Positions 48,521 through 61,189 of a stretch of 64,000 nucleotides of DNA are shown here, piece after piece; positions within the stretch are counted from its first letter, which is position 1; every line of letters begins with the position of its first letter. Source of the stretch: Sphagnum magellanicum (lineage: Eukaryota; Streptophyta; Sphagnopsida; Sphagnales; Sphagnaceae); assembly GCA_021904315.1 (NCBI GenBank), contig CM038915.1, positions 5,704,001-5,768,000 of the forward strand, given 5' to 3'. The notes under the pieces are model-generated. The model did no database searches, was not told the DNA's origin, and saw only the letters and a program-made list of their open reading frames with translations. The translations under genes and the position numbers were made by a program.

Positions 48521-48771
48521 ACATACTAGAAGAAAAACACCTATTTTCAACTAGTCTTTTCAACTAAATGTCTCTTGCAACTCAAATTTAGTTGAAAATC
48601 CTATTAGTCACCTTGGACAAGTTGCATGCGATATTAGTCGCAAATGATAAAAGGTATCAGATGAAAAAAAAAATCAATAAATACAAGTTCATTCTTTGAC
48701 TCCATTGTATATGTATTGTCACATGCAATTAAAATGCGACTATTTTGGTCACTATTAAAGGCAAATGATGT

Positions 48772-49197
48772 GCTGCCACCAGGGACCCGTAGTCGATGCA
48801 ACTTTTAGTCGATGTACTGACTATAGTCTCCAACTATCTATGTAGATAGTCGACTAGACTACTGAGCAACGTAAATAGTCGACTAGACTACCGAGCAACG
48901 GTCATAATAGACTAGACTACAGAGCAACGGTCATAATCGACTAGACTACCGAGCAACGGTCATAATCGACTATTACTCAGTTGTAGTCGGGTCAATAAAA
49001 ACTCAAAATAAACGTAACTTGCTACTCGTGAGTGCAACATACTACAGACTGTTGCGACTCATGAGCGCAACACCAAGGCCAGAGTAGTCGACTATGTAGT
49101 CAACTATAGTCGACTATCTATCTATGGGCTAGAGGATAGATAGTTACAACTACGACTATATGTAAATAAGGACCGACTACAGGTCCCTAGCTGCCAC
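48772..49197. mobile_element. hAT MITE (410 bp) with internal tandem repeats
   Basis: The element spans 48780-49189. The left end is CAGGGACCCGTAGTCG; the right end in reverse complement is TAGGGACCTGTAGTCG, 14 of 16 matching. The perfect 8 bp duplication GCTGCCAC flanks it (48772-48779 and 49190-49197), the hallmark of hAT elements. Inside, about four units of 29-30 bp (CGACTAGACTACCGAGCAAC plus a variable GGTCATAAT) run from 48848 to 48970, and TAGTCGACTA palindromes recur toward both ends. No transposase is encoded. Confidence 0.88.
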
Positions 49198-49355
49198 ATG
49201 TTTTAATATTTAATTATTGAAATTATTATTATTATTATTTTGAAATAATCTAGGACATTCAATTCACATATTTGAATTATTTATATTATGATAAATAACC
49301 CAATGAAAATATGCCATGTGGCATTTAAAATGATTTTAATACAAAATATTAATAT

Positions 49356-49600
49356 TAGGTTGGTAAGTACCTAGGTAGGTACATAAGTAGGCGTTTACAA
49401 ACTTAGGCTAAATACCTACCTACCTACTTAGGTAAAAAGGTAGGTAGGTAAGTCTACCTTTTTAAGTTAAATACCTATTCATATAAATAGGTACATAGGT
49501 AGGTAGGTACATAGGTCAACCTAGGTGGGTAGGTCAAACTAAGCGTAGGTCAAACTAAGCACCTACTTAACTAGGTAGATAAATGGGTTGGGAAGGTAGG
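49356..49600. repeat. AGGTAGGT / ACCTACCT cluster in element 3
   Basis: The same motif cluster as at 30.5-31.3 kb and 34.34-34.50 kb, mixing AGGTAGGTA and CTACCTACCTA in a 245 bp stretch just inside the left arm of element 3. Confidence 0.75.
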
Positions 49601-49789
49601 TAGTTTAAAATTGTGCATATTTTTTCTTTCTATTTGTGGTTAAACCTTTTGGATGGTTCATCTCATGTGCACACATTTTTTAATGTGAAATTGGATGATC
49701 ACGCCCCTTATTTATATAATGTTCAAACTAAAAATGGAGAATAAACAATATGGGATAAATTTTGAAGTTACAACTTCAAAACTTTCCTC

Positions 49790-51480
49790 ATGCTTTTCTT
49801 CTTAGTTTTTAAATTTCTAAACAATTCAAGTACATGGCTCATTAGATAATTACATAATCATTTAATTAATAATGATTAAATTCAATCTATATTTAAAATA
49901 TAAACTATAAACTACAAATTTTAAGTATTCATTATCAATTGTTTAATTAACTAATAACTTTTTAATATTTAATTAACTAACCATCTAAATACTCACAACT
50001 TGTCAATATATAACTCATAGATAAATAAATAACTCAAATAATTTTAAATATCATCCCTTTTAAAAGTTTAGTCGAATTCTAGATAATGTAATTAATGTAA
50101 AAATAATATAATTATTGAACTAAAAAATAACTATTACAATTTTTTTTTAAATTTAAAAAATGAAAAAAATTGAGATTAAAAAATAAATTCCTACACAAAT
50201 TATTTATTTTAAAAGTAAAATTAAACTAATTACTATAATTACTATATAATTACATTTATTATTGTAAAAAAAAATTATTGGTCAAGTAATGTTTTTTTCT
50301 ATTAGTAATTAATAACTATAAATACAATAATTTGATGAGCATATATTAATATTTTTAAATTACAGTAATATTACTATACAAATATTTAACATAGATAAGT
50401 AATTACATTTTTTATAAAAAATATTGTATAATAATTCCTGCAATTATAATCATTACAATAATTATTTTAACTACATTAGAATATTTCCAAAATTTTAATT
50501 CAGATTTAAAGTTATAATTCACAGATTTTGAGTAATTATGTTTGATTAGAAAATCATTATGAAATTATTGTAATTAATGCTTATATGAAATAATTACAAT
50601 GATTTTATGTCACTCTAGAATAAAAATTATTAATATAAAATTTAATTTTTTATATTTAAAATTTACTATAAATAAGTAAATAATGAGTAATACATACAAT
50701 TATTTAATGTATATTTGTTTTTAAATACATCAATTACATCAACTTTGCTCATTAATTTAAAATTATTATAAAAATTTGAAATAAAAATCTTAATTATAAG
50801 ACATAACTTTTCAATTACAATATGAATTTATTATTATTATTATTAAGACATAACTGTGGTAAATACACTAGTTATTTTTTATGATTGGGAACTATCATTT
50901 TAAGTAATGTGAAATTTTATGTTGTAATATTATTTGTTCATTTTAAATAATTAAAAATATTTATTAAAAATATTAAAAATTTAGAATAAAATTATTCTAA
51001 ATTTTCATGATGTGGTAACAATCATATATTTGTAAGTACATAATTAAATATTATAATACACTGAAATGTAATTTTTCCTATTATAAAAATTAAATGAATT
51101 CATTTAATTAAAGTGGATATATTTAATTTTAAAAATATCTAAAATTAAAATTATGAATAATTAAGCTGAATTATAAATTATGTATATATTATAATTAATG
51201 TGTAATTAAATTAATTATTATGATTTTATGATAATTATAAACTAATTACAGTATTTTTTTTAATTTTGAAAATATAAAAAAATCAGTATAATAGTCTATG
51301 TTTGAATATGTTTAATTTATTTGAAATTATAAGTAATTTATGTAATGAAGACATTGAATTTAATTAAAATAAAAATACTATGAATATTTTGAATATTAGT
51401 TTGAAATATAAATTATGATTATTAAATTTAATCATAAATCAAATAAATATTATAATTGATGTATAAAAACATTTGTTGAT
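49790..51480. repeat. Extremely AT-rich core of element 3
   Basis: About 1.7 kb consists nearly entirely of AATTAT, TTTAAA and TAATTA permutations. No open frame of note. A similar core lies in element 2 at 34.73-35.64 kb. Confidence 0.7.
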
Positions 51481-51719
51481 TATGACTAAACACCATTTCA
51501 CTTGCGATTAATGGAACTTTAGATGGTTATTTTTGGATGATAAATCCACCCCATATATAGATATAAACCAATTTAGTCGCAAGCTGGTTTTAAGTGACTT
51601 GGTTGATGTCAACATGATGTCACACTAGTTGTAGAGGGCAAAAATTTAGTTGCAAAATCATATAGTCACAAGTAGTTGTAAATGCATTGATCACATATTG
51701 GCCTTTTTTTTTAATTACA

Positions 51720-52250
51720 TTAAAACACTGAACAAAACTCTTTTTACAATGTTCGCTTCTACAATGTTCACACGTCCATTCCTTGGACAACACCCAAGAA
51801 CAAGAGAAGCAAAGGTAGCCCTATGAAAGCAAATATGTAAATCAAACATTCCACTATGTTGTTGCTCTTATTGTTAAGCTTTTAAAAAGAAGAAAGAAGT
51901 TCCTTGAGCTTTGGTAAGAAAAAACCAACACTGAAAGAAATATTAAAAACAACAAGCACTAGCAACTTCTAAATTCCTACCAATTGCACTAACAAAATAG
52001 TAAATGTTCAAAGCCCTAGAAAATCAGATCTCCACTAGATGTCAAAGGAGCCACAAATCCATGCATTTATGCTTGCTATTGGAAGTGAATCCAAATTGAG
52101 AAAGCACCACCAAAACAAAAACCAAAAATGTTGCTCCAAAAACAAAACAAAACTCTAGCCAAAAACATGTGGTGTTTTTTTTCTCAAGTTCCATAACTAA
52201 AGATAGTAACTTTGATGATGATGATAATACCATTGTAGAGCAGTAGACAA
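51720..52250. other. Unassigned stretch
   Basis: No gene or repeat boundary seen. A 63-codon minus-strand frame near 52.1 kb is low-complexity. Confidence 0.35.
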
Positions 52251-52254
52251 AATC

Positions 52255-52400
52255 CTAGACAAAAAGTTGTAAGAATTCATGGGAATTATAAATTCCCATG
52301 TTCCAAACCACTGCATTGCCATCTCCACTAGACAAAATGTTGCAAGAATTCACGAGGATTGCAAATTCCCATGTTCCAAACCATTGCATTGCCATCTCTA
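52255..52400 (+). repeat. 73 bp tandem duplication
   Basis: Two units begin CTAGACAAAA at 52255 and 52328. Both contain AAATTCCCATGTTCCAAACC and CATTGCCATCTC. They differ at a handful of positions. Confidence 0.85.
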
Positions 52401-52429
52401 CCAATCAAAGGTTCTTTGACCTTCATCTT

Positions 52430-54140
52430 TCATGATGCATAACCTTTGACTTACAATGTTCCTAGGTCTTGCTCTATGAAGGGATGCAAAGTGGCTATTC
52501 TTAGTCATATCCAACACTTATATCTTGTGCCTAGATGGACATGATAAATGCATATCATGCCTCTATATGGATGATATTTACTTTTCAAAAACCAAATCAT
52601 ACATATATTCATCACAACAATGGATTAATGTGACCTTTATTAGTTCACATTTCCATATTTTAAAATGTGTTTCAAAATTTTATAATTCAAATTTTATGTA
52701 AAATCAAATTATCCAAAATTTTAAAAATTCATGTTTGTCTATTGAAAGCATATTTTTAAATGAATGTAGCTTACATTATAACATTTTAAAAATGGGAACA
52801 TTGTTAGTATAATATGTCTATAAGCTTCTTGAGTTTTTAAATGTTGTTGATGTTGAATTTCTTTTTATGAATTTGCAAGTAACAATCGACCAAATGACAT
52901 TTCCTAGAATACTTTTGATTATGCTCAATATTTTTAGCATTGTTCAAATTCATAACACTAATAGGAATATTTAGTGCACCCCTATTCAATTACAATAATA
53001 TTTTGAGAGCATGGCAAAAGGAGTTGTGGTTTGAGAGATCTCATCATAACAAATTCTCAATTTCTCCATACATAAATTTCTATGTGTAATTTGTAATCAC
53101 AATTTTATTTTGATTGCTCATTGCAAGCTAGGTTATGATAGCCTAAGGTCAACTTCCATATTGACAAAACAAATAATTATTTTTTAAAATAAATTCTTTA
53201 TTTTTAAATGGAGAAAAAAATCACAATCTTTAACAATATATTGTGATATTATCATGTTAAAAATTAAATTGTTAATTAAGACATGATAATTGTGAAGGGT
53301 TTTTGACACCTCAACTTCATATTTTCATAAAAATTGATTTCAATAATTATTAGATTGATAGATAGGAAATGAAAAGAAAAAATGAATGGAAAAAAATATT
53401 TTTTGTTTTGTTTTTCTTCAATGATGTAAATTATCTATTAGATTTCATTGCAACAAAACACTATCATAAAGAGAAATTGAAAGGATAAAAACACTTTGTG
53501 TTTTTCTTTTGTAAATTGTAAATCAATCAACTTTTTTTACAATTTAATTGAAATTGGCAGAGATGATTGGTGTCCTAGTCATAGGCAATTTCCTTAGTGT
53601 AGACATTGGTTGAATTTCTAAATCTTCCTTGATGTCGAGTTGCCAAGGCTACTATGTATTGCAAACTCCAAACTATTTTTTCTTTTCTTATTCTTGCATT
53701 TTCACAATTCATATTCAATTCATGACACATGCCCTTTACTCAAACCATACAACTAGTTGCCATTGAAACACATCATGATTTGCACCAAACTATTTTTTCA
53801 CATCATTATAGGATCACAAATTTAACAATTTTTTCTCTTGGAAACCATTGACATTATTGCAGTATATCTAGCTATTTAAGCTTTACACTACTCCACATTA
53901 ATAGTGATGATCACTTGACATAAGGATGAAATTTATCAAAACAAAATTGCATGATCATATGAAATCATTTCCATTTCCATTCAGTCTAAAACATGAAAAT
54001 ATTCAATCTTCACATCTTGAAAACATATAAAATGTTTATGTATCAATTAAATCAAGAATTTCATGAAACCAAAGTCAATTTCAAGAATTTTTTAAAAGGA
54101 TTAACCTTTTATTCAATGTGATTTACATTTTTGTTATTTG
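52430..54140. other. AT-rich stretch, nothing recognised
   Basis: Both strands are stop-dense. The segment 52640-52800 is loosely similar to the interior of the 0.76 kb inverted-repeat elements, but no boundaries can be set. Confidence 0.35.
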
Positions 54141-54146
54141 TTTATC

Positions 54147-54574
54147 GGGTGCAATCATGCTAATAGGAACCAAAAGCAATCATAACCCATTGCCTAATTT
54201 TGTGTCTTTTACACCAATTTTTAAAAAATATATATTTAACTTGAAAATAAGTTTTTTTTTTCACATTATCAAATCTAATATCTTATTTTATAAATGTAAA
54301 AAATATGAAATTATTTCATTAACATTTGGACCTTCAAAAGTAGTGTAAAAGGACTTGTAACCACTACTTTTAAGTAGTAAAAGGACTTGTTAATAGACTT
54401 GGAAAACTTTGAAAATGATACTTTTTGGCAAATTTTTAACACAAACCTTAACAAATAGTACAATTTTTTTTTAAATCTTTTGAAAAAAAATTTCAAGACT
54501 TTTTCCTAGAATATTTCAAAAATATGTTCCAAAAAACAGTCACACTAATGGCTCCTATTAGCTTCTTTGCAACC
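54147..54574. mobile_element. Inverted-repeat element, 428 bp
   Basis: The left end is GGGTGCAATCATGCTAATAG. The right end in reverse complement is GGTTGCAAAGAAGCTAATAG. Both then continue GA(A/G)CCA, about 21 of 27 positions matching. The inner part (AATAGGARCCAAAAG) resembles the TIR of the 8.3 kb and 44.7 kb elements (CTAGGARCCAAAAG), so it may be a distant relative. No convincing target duplication and no coding sequence. Confidence 0.5.
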
Positions 54575-54579
54575 TATTA

Positions 54580-55740
54580 TATAATTCATCTACTTTTATA
54601 ACTTTCAAGTGCAAATTTTTGAGTCCCCAAATCATTAAAGAAATATAACTTCCAAATTGAAAAAAATTTGAACAAATCATGAAATCAAAACATTTTTTAA
54701 AACTTTAAAAAAATCAATTGATTGGGACTTAAACATGTATCAAATGGTCTAGATGTTTTGATCTAATTGAGTCCAAAATAATTCCATTTTTCAGAATTTT
54801 AAAATTGTGAAAAAAATATTTTTTCTAAAGGTGGTTGGAAAAAATAAAATCATAATATGTATGATTCACAAAAATATGGTCCTCCAAAAATTACACAAAT
54901 TACATGTGTTGGAAAATTGTAGTCGACATTTCTTTTATTTGCAACCATATTCATTTTGTGCACAAACAAAGAATCTACCTAGTTGTAGAATTGTTGTAAA
55001 CCCCTATAACATCAAGAGTATATCATGGCCATGCTTAGTGGCTTATACTAAGGTACAAGGACAACAACACATATATGTCCACTAATTGATTAATTTTGAA
55101 GGTTCCACTTTTAAAAAAATATTTCAACATTTTTCACTATCTTTCACATAAATGTTTTCTTTAAGAAAATATTTTACGAAAATTTCCACAATTCAACAAA
55201 TAATAGAATTTGTGTTGGAGGTTCCAAGGCAACATTTTTGGGTGCAAAAATTTCACCAAAATGCAAAAATTAACGATAGGATGAAATAATACATGCATAC
55301 TTTAACTTTTAAAAAAACTTAATACAATGGAATAGATTTTAGACATTAGGAAAAATATCTCCTCCTTTCACCTACTAGATGTTTTCTATGAATTTTTTTC
55401 TTTTCATCCATAACATTTCATCAATGAAACTTCATCCACTCTTTCATTGAAAATTTATAATAATATTTTGTGGATGTTCATCCATGGAATTTGGATGACT
55501 TTTTATGCAAAGTATGCAAATTATGAATTAATTACACCTCATGGACAAAATAAAATTATATACTATATTTATTGAATGAATGTTATGTCGTCCTAAAATT
55601 TCATAAATCTTCATGGGTGGACTTCCAGTTCATTAGGATGACTTCAAATCCACATCATTCATAAAAATGGTTTAAAAGAAATCATGATATTTGAACACAA
55701 ATTAAGTTAATTTCAATTTACTATCAATTATATTTTTGGA
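54580..55740. other. AT-rich stretch, nothing recognised
   Basis: A 92-codon plus-strand frame at 54807-55085 has no recognisable motif. The remainder is stop-dense. Confidence 0.35.
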
Positions 55741-55759
55741 AAATACCTCAAAGGGTAGT

Positions 55760-56700
55760 TTGGATTTTGAAAGGGTTGGGATTGCATCCTTTCAAACTTC
55801 AAAAGTTTTTTGGAAAGACAGAAAAAAGGATTGACAACATGCGGTGCAAGCAAGGTATGTAACCAAAAATGGAGGGACACCAGAGAGACGCAGAACAATC
55901 ATGGTAGCCAGCAACCTCTCTCCTCCCTTGCGTGCTCTGACTGATCAAGCACAATGGCACCTTACGGCCAGAACACAATAGGACAGACAACCTTCCCTTG
56001 TCTCCAAGCGTGAATTCATAACCCAGCTACAGGAGCAATCCTCTGAGCTTTCTCACACTTAGCTCACACTGACTCGATTCAGACAAGCAGAAAATCAAGT
56101 GCCAACATTCCATGGCTTAGATTTTAGAGAAACAATTCCGACAGCACAAGCACTGTTCTTCTTCCAAAATCTCTATCCGCAGTCCTCTTCATTCTAACTT
56201 TCTAATTAGCTCTACCAAAATACAGAAGCTAGAGGTCATCGGTCACTAACAGCAGTGGAAGAAGAGCGACACTACTCCATTCTCCTAGCTCCTGCTAATC
56301 TCTTTGCCAAAAACTAAAAACTCAGAACTTCCCTTGCTCCCCCCTCAAGACTGTCCCCCTTTTCTTTTTTTTTTAATCGAGCTTGCCTCTTCAATCTTGA
56401 ATCCAGCTTCCTCAACAAGCTTCCTCCTCCTCGTACTCATCACCATTAGCCGTTCCCTCCATCCTCATTAATGAGGCGCCGCAGCTTCTCATAAAACGCG
56501 CCGTCATCTTCCTGTCCTTCCACTACCATGCATCCCATGCACTTCTGATTTCCCTCTCACTCTCCTCAAGAGAAAATCCGCCGCCACTAATCAAGATTCT
56601 CGGCCACATTATCCAGATCAGGATTTTCATGTTCACACCAACAGTACATGTATGAAGTCCTTGTCCGGCGACATGTTGTTCGGTCACAGGTATTTTGTAC
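55760..56700. other. GC-richer island of unknown origin
   Basis: About 0.9 kb has clearly more G+C than its flanks, with CpG-containing words such as GAGGCGCCGCAG and AACGCGCCGTC. The plus strand is C/T-biased with long CTTCCTC tracts, so its minus strand looks like a GA-rich transcript leader. No frame longer than about 65 codons is present. It could be an LTR, a promoter plus 5' UTR of a lost gene, or a gene fragment. No terminal repeat or target duplication was found. A short hairpin with TTTGAAAGG and CCTTTCAAA lies at its left edge. Confidence 0.4.
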
Positions 56701-58720
56701 ATGTTACCTTGTTCTCTACTTCAAAACACCCAAAAAATAGTTTTAAAAACTTATAACCTTCCTCTAACATTTAAACACAAATGAAATTTTTTGTTTTCTT
56801 CATGGGCATCTCTAGCCTCCTTTTAGCTTCTCAAAGCAATTTGTGTCATATCATTTGGACATGAAAGAGTACCCCAAAAGTATCCCCAACAATTTCATCA
56901 TTTTTGGGGGTTGGGGATGATTTTAGTTATGAAAATAAACTCCATTTATCAAAAAATATGTATTGGAATGTTCATGCACATCAATATTGAGGTGCATGAA
57001 AAAAACCAAACATTTATAGAAAAGATTCACCTACTTTCAAGTACTTGAACTTTATTTTCAAGTTGTCACAAATTTTAGGTCCAATTCAAGTACTTGTAAA
57101 TAGTGTAAAAAAACATGATTATAACAATTTAGCTTTTGAAGTTCATGTAAACACAAGTTAGGAAATAATGTACCCAAAAATAATACTATTACCTTCATAA
57201 AATCATCTACTTGTTAGTCTTTTTATATAGAGACCCCAAATTATTTTTCTTACATTACTTTTTGTGTATACTTTACCATGCTTTCACCCATGGTGAAGAG
57301 TTCATTTGTATGATGAACTTTGCATTTCTATGGTTGTTTAATGACCTTCTGTCCATCAAAACAAAATCTCATATTCATTAAACAAAACATAATAATAATT
57401 GAAAAATTAAAAATAAGATAGAAGTTGATGGAGACAACATTGTCTTCTTTTCCCTTTTTGATGGAGACATCATCCTTTCCTCTTCTCTTTCTTTTTGTGA
57501 CATTTCATCTAAGATTTCTCTTTCATTTTTTATTCCTTCATTTTTATGGTGTTGCAAGTGTGGAAAATAAAAGGTGCATGGTTCACATTCACTTGCTTTA
57601 AGAGAATGAAATACATTTCTAATGTTTATAGAGCTTGTGAACTTACTCTCTGGATTTATCTTCCCAGTAAAATAAATCCTTCACTTCATTCTTCTTCTTT
57701 GGATTGTTGACTAATCTAAATCGAGAAAAAAATCATTGTCATTTCACTATTAAAGGCAACGCTCATAATAGCATCATTGCTAGACCATTACGGGACAATA
57801 TGAAATTGCATTTTCTATATAAAATATGCATCCAATGTGGTGAGTCCCTTGCTAACAGCTGCCCCCCTCGCCCTTGTTATCTATTATTTTTTTCATCACT
57901 AGAGCTTTCAATGCTTAATGAAGGTAGCATGGGTGAAAATCCTTTAATGTGTACCACACAAGACGAAAAGGGCCTAGTCCTTATTGCAATCCTTTTTTAC
58001 CCTATATTTTGATCCCCATAAAAATTAATGAATCAAAAGTTGTTAAAATTTTCAAAAGGACTATATTTTAGACCATTACAATTTTAGATTCCATCACAAT
58101 CATCCATAAATGTGATTTTACATGGTAAAAAAGGACTAGGTAGAAAAAACAAAAAAGGGTGACGTTGTGACAAGATTTTGGTAGACCTTAAAGAATTTGG
58201 ACTTGCATACTTTTGGACTTTGAGGGTATTGCAACCAGTGAAGTACAAGCTCACATCGTGGCTTTGTGTGTAGAGCTTATGTGCTAATGAATCTTCATTT
58301 TCCTTTACTCAAGTTTGTAGATTTAGGTTTATAGATACATATAATTTAAATTGACTTTTGTGTGACATTTTCTAGGTAATGTTTTTAATCACCATGGATT
58401 TAAGTTAAATATTGCACTCAAGCCCTTGATCTTTAGTTCTTCATAATGCCCAACACATGTGTGTAATTGTGGGTACTTGAACCCTAATTCTATTAAAAGT
58501 GTTTCCTTTGCTTCAATATCTACTTCCAGGAACCTTGTCTTCTTTAGTAGTATCATTCGTTTGTGTTTCCATCTTTCTGTTTTGCACAACCCCTTTCTTG
58601 GCTTCTTCAATCCCTAGAACATTTTTTGTGTTTCAATTAGTTTGTCTGTTGCCAACCCCTTTTTCTTGGCTTGTTCGATGACATCCTTAATCTTCGAAAC
58701 CTATTCCATTTCTAATTTCC
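56700..58720. other. Unassigned stretch
   Basis: No supported gene. Frames at 57704-58012 (plus) and 58389-58610 (minus) are non-repetitive but carry no motif I recognise. Confidence 0.35.
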
Positions 58721-58724
58721 CCCA

Positions 58725-58882
58725 CTGCACTACTACAAAATGTGAATGCAATTCACTAGTCCTTGTTCATTAGACCAATGAATTCACTATCTCCATTAGT
58801 CCCCATTCACTACAACCAGTGAATTCACTCAAAATTTAGTGAAATCACTTGGTGTACAGGGACACCTTTTGTTGTAGTGCTG
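58725..58882. mobile_element. CACTA MITE, copy 2 (152 bp)
   Basis: The element spans 58728-58879. The left end is CACTACTACAAAATGTG; the right end in reverse complement is CACTACAACAAAAGGTG. The perfect 3 bp duplication CTG flanks it (58725-58727 and 58880-58882). CACTA ends plus a 3 bp duplication identify the superfamily. It is the better preserved of the two copies in the window. Confidence 0.92.
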
Positions 58883-58889
58883 CTTTGTT

Positions 58890-60610
58890 ATGTTTGAACT
58901 GATTTCGGGGTTTCTGGAGATCTTTAGTTCTTATCTTGAATGGCAACCATGTCATCCTCATTATGGCTACTATTCAAAGCTTTTCCTCCCTTTCCTTATA
59001 AGACATCAAATTATGTTCAATTTGTTTTGTTGTAGCCAATGCTTTCAAGCCACTACATAGATTTTGGATTTTTCTTAAATTTTTGGTCTTTTGAAGCCAA
59101 CACACTAACACCACCACTTCCACTTTGTTGAAGTTTTTTGAGATTTCAAGGCATGTTAGGGCTCTAACATTGACCAGAGAGATCTCGTTCTATAATTGAA
59201 CTGTTTGCAGTAATGTTAGAGCTTCTAAGATAGATACTCCCTACACTCTCAATCTATTGCTCTTGTGGCTGCTTGGGTATTTTAAAATGCAAACAATGCT
59301 TTGAAAGATGAGCTTATTATTTTCATAAGCCTAGACTACTTGATGGGGTTGTTGGGTGATTGCCAAGGAATAGCATGTGCTTTGAAAAGGTCATGAGGGT
59401 GCTATCATAAGGTCAGAGTGCTTAATGTATCTATCTATTAATTTTTTAATAGCAAATGGTGCTTTGAAAAGTTCATGCAAATTGATACAACCCACAACAA
59501 AAAACACAAAAGATACTGAAAGAAGAGGAGAATAAAATGAACATACAATAAAAATACTGGAATGATAATAATGATAAGCACAAAGCTACCTAGCCTAATA
59601 ATAACAAATCTACAACAAGAATTGTTAAGGAGACACCCACCCAAATCCAACTTCTTTGTTGCATTACCTTTTTTGAAGGAGATGATTACAAAGCTTTGAT
59701 AATTAGAGGTGCATTATGTGAGCATTCATAATAATTAGACCAAATGAGTTGGCACAAGTTTGGAATTTTATTGCAAAAGATGTCCATTGAAAATTGTCAC
59801 GTCATTAAATACAAATAGAAGACTGAACTTATTTCACCTACAAAGATTATGCTATTCTCTTCCAAATGCACAACTCATATATCAAAAAGAGTCTAGCAAA
59901 GCTCATATTGTTTTGTGAATGTATTTGAAATTTTGTCATGATGAAATTGAAGCAACTTAGATTCCCTTATGAATGTATATGAAGCTTCATAATGATGAAG
60001 ATGAAGCAACAATGCAACGTTTGCTTGTGATGAAATAATCTAGATCCAAATTCAGAACTTGTTCTTGCAAAGAAGAACTCAGAAATATACAAACAAACTT
60101 CTAATAAACTTGGGCTTCTCCATAGTAGCAAAAGATGAGCTCCATAGACATGAAGACATTCAACTAGGAAAATTACTAGACTTTTGATGATGTTTCTCCA
60201 AATGTTTTTGTTGGGGTTTGTTGTAATTATGATAATTCTTGATGATGGACACTTGCTGAGTATGACCTATAGGTTTCTTGCATTCTACACTGCCTTACAA
60301 AGTTAATATTCAACTCTAAGAAGGTTGGTTTGACTAGAGATTTGGAGAACCATCAAAGGAATTGTGAATTTTTGGATGTAAGATTAACTTGATCCATGCA
60401 TGTTTTGATGTTGTTGAATTGCTTTTGTAGAACAAGTGTGCTTTGCTTTATACTTTTTTTGTATGGTTGTGTTTTTTGCTAAAAGGTGGAAGAGAATGCT
60501 AGTTACACAACTTGTCAAAATGTCTTGCTACGCATTCTACAACATCTTTATCTTTCTATCTTTTGGATGTTTGAATTTTTCCAAGGTTGGAATCTCAATT
60601 GATCACCAAA
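58890..60610. other. Unassigned stretch
   Basis: No gene or repeat boundary is supported. The longest frames are 60-70 codons and hydrophobic from T-rich DNA. Confidence 0.35.
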
Positions 60611-60613
60611 CAT

Positions 60614-60815
60614 CTTTTCTTTGACTATGATAAAGAGATTATATTAAATAGTTTGTTTTGCAGTCCTTTCCACACTAGTAAGGTGCACAAAAAGGATTTT
60701 ATTGACCTTATCAACTTTTCTTTGACTATGATAAAGATATTATATTAAATAGTTTGTTATGTAGTCCTTTCCACACTGGCAAGGTGCACAGAGAGGATTT
60801 TATTGACCTTATCAA
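60614..60815 (+). repeat. 101 bp tandem duplication
   Basis: CTTTTCTTTGACTATGATAA starts at 60614 and again at 60715. The two units differ at only a few positions, so this is a fairly recent duplication. Confidence 0.88.
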
Positions 60816-61189
60816 TTGTGGCCAAATAGTGAGTACTAATTATTTCAACATACCATCATCCATCCTCTTCCTCCTTTGTCTTGCAACCAGGGCAATATGG
60901 AGTAGATAGTTGGCCCACTTCCCACCAATGATGTTCTTCATGTTGTGTACCTTGGAGAAGAAGTAGCACCTTTTTTTCCTTCAATTGAACATTGTGAACT
61001 TCCAAGCATTTTTGTAGATGTTGTGAGTGCAATTCTTCTCCAACTTTCTAAGTTTGTCCATATTTGCCAATGACAACCTTATGTCAATGTTTGTTAAACT
61101 AGTGAACAACAATAGATGAGAGAATACAATGAGTTGTATTAAGGGGACATAACATTTGAGCATTGGTAGTTCTTTGTCAATATGCAGAA

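Larger units (their letters stand above)
48521..51719. mobile_element. CACTA-like non-autonomous element 3 (3.2 kb)
   Basis: The left end is TACTAGAAGAAAAACACC at 48524. The right end, in reverse complement from 51716, is AATTAAAAAAAAAGGCC, a weak gapless match to the same pattern. ACA lies on both sides (48521-48523 and 51717-51719). CAACTAG/TAGTTG motifs mark the left arm (48548-48620) and TAGTCGCAA/TAGTTG motifs the right arm (51570-51690). An AGGTAGGT cluster and an AT-rich core lie between, in the same order as element 2. It holds a younger hAT MITE. The right boundary is the least certain. Confidence 0.5.

Noticed and set aside
48848..48970. Regular 29-30 bp repeats resembling a CRISPR array
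   Set aside because: The units are contiguous with no unique spacers, lie inside a hAT MITE, and the window is plant DNA without cas genes.
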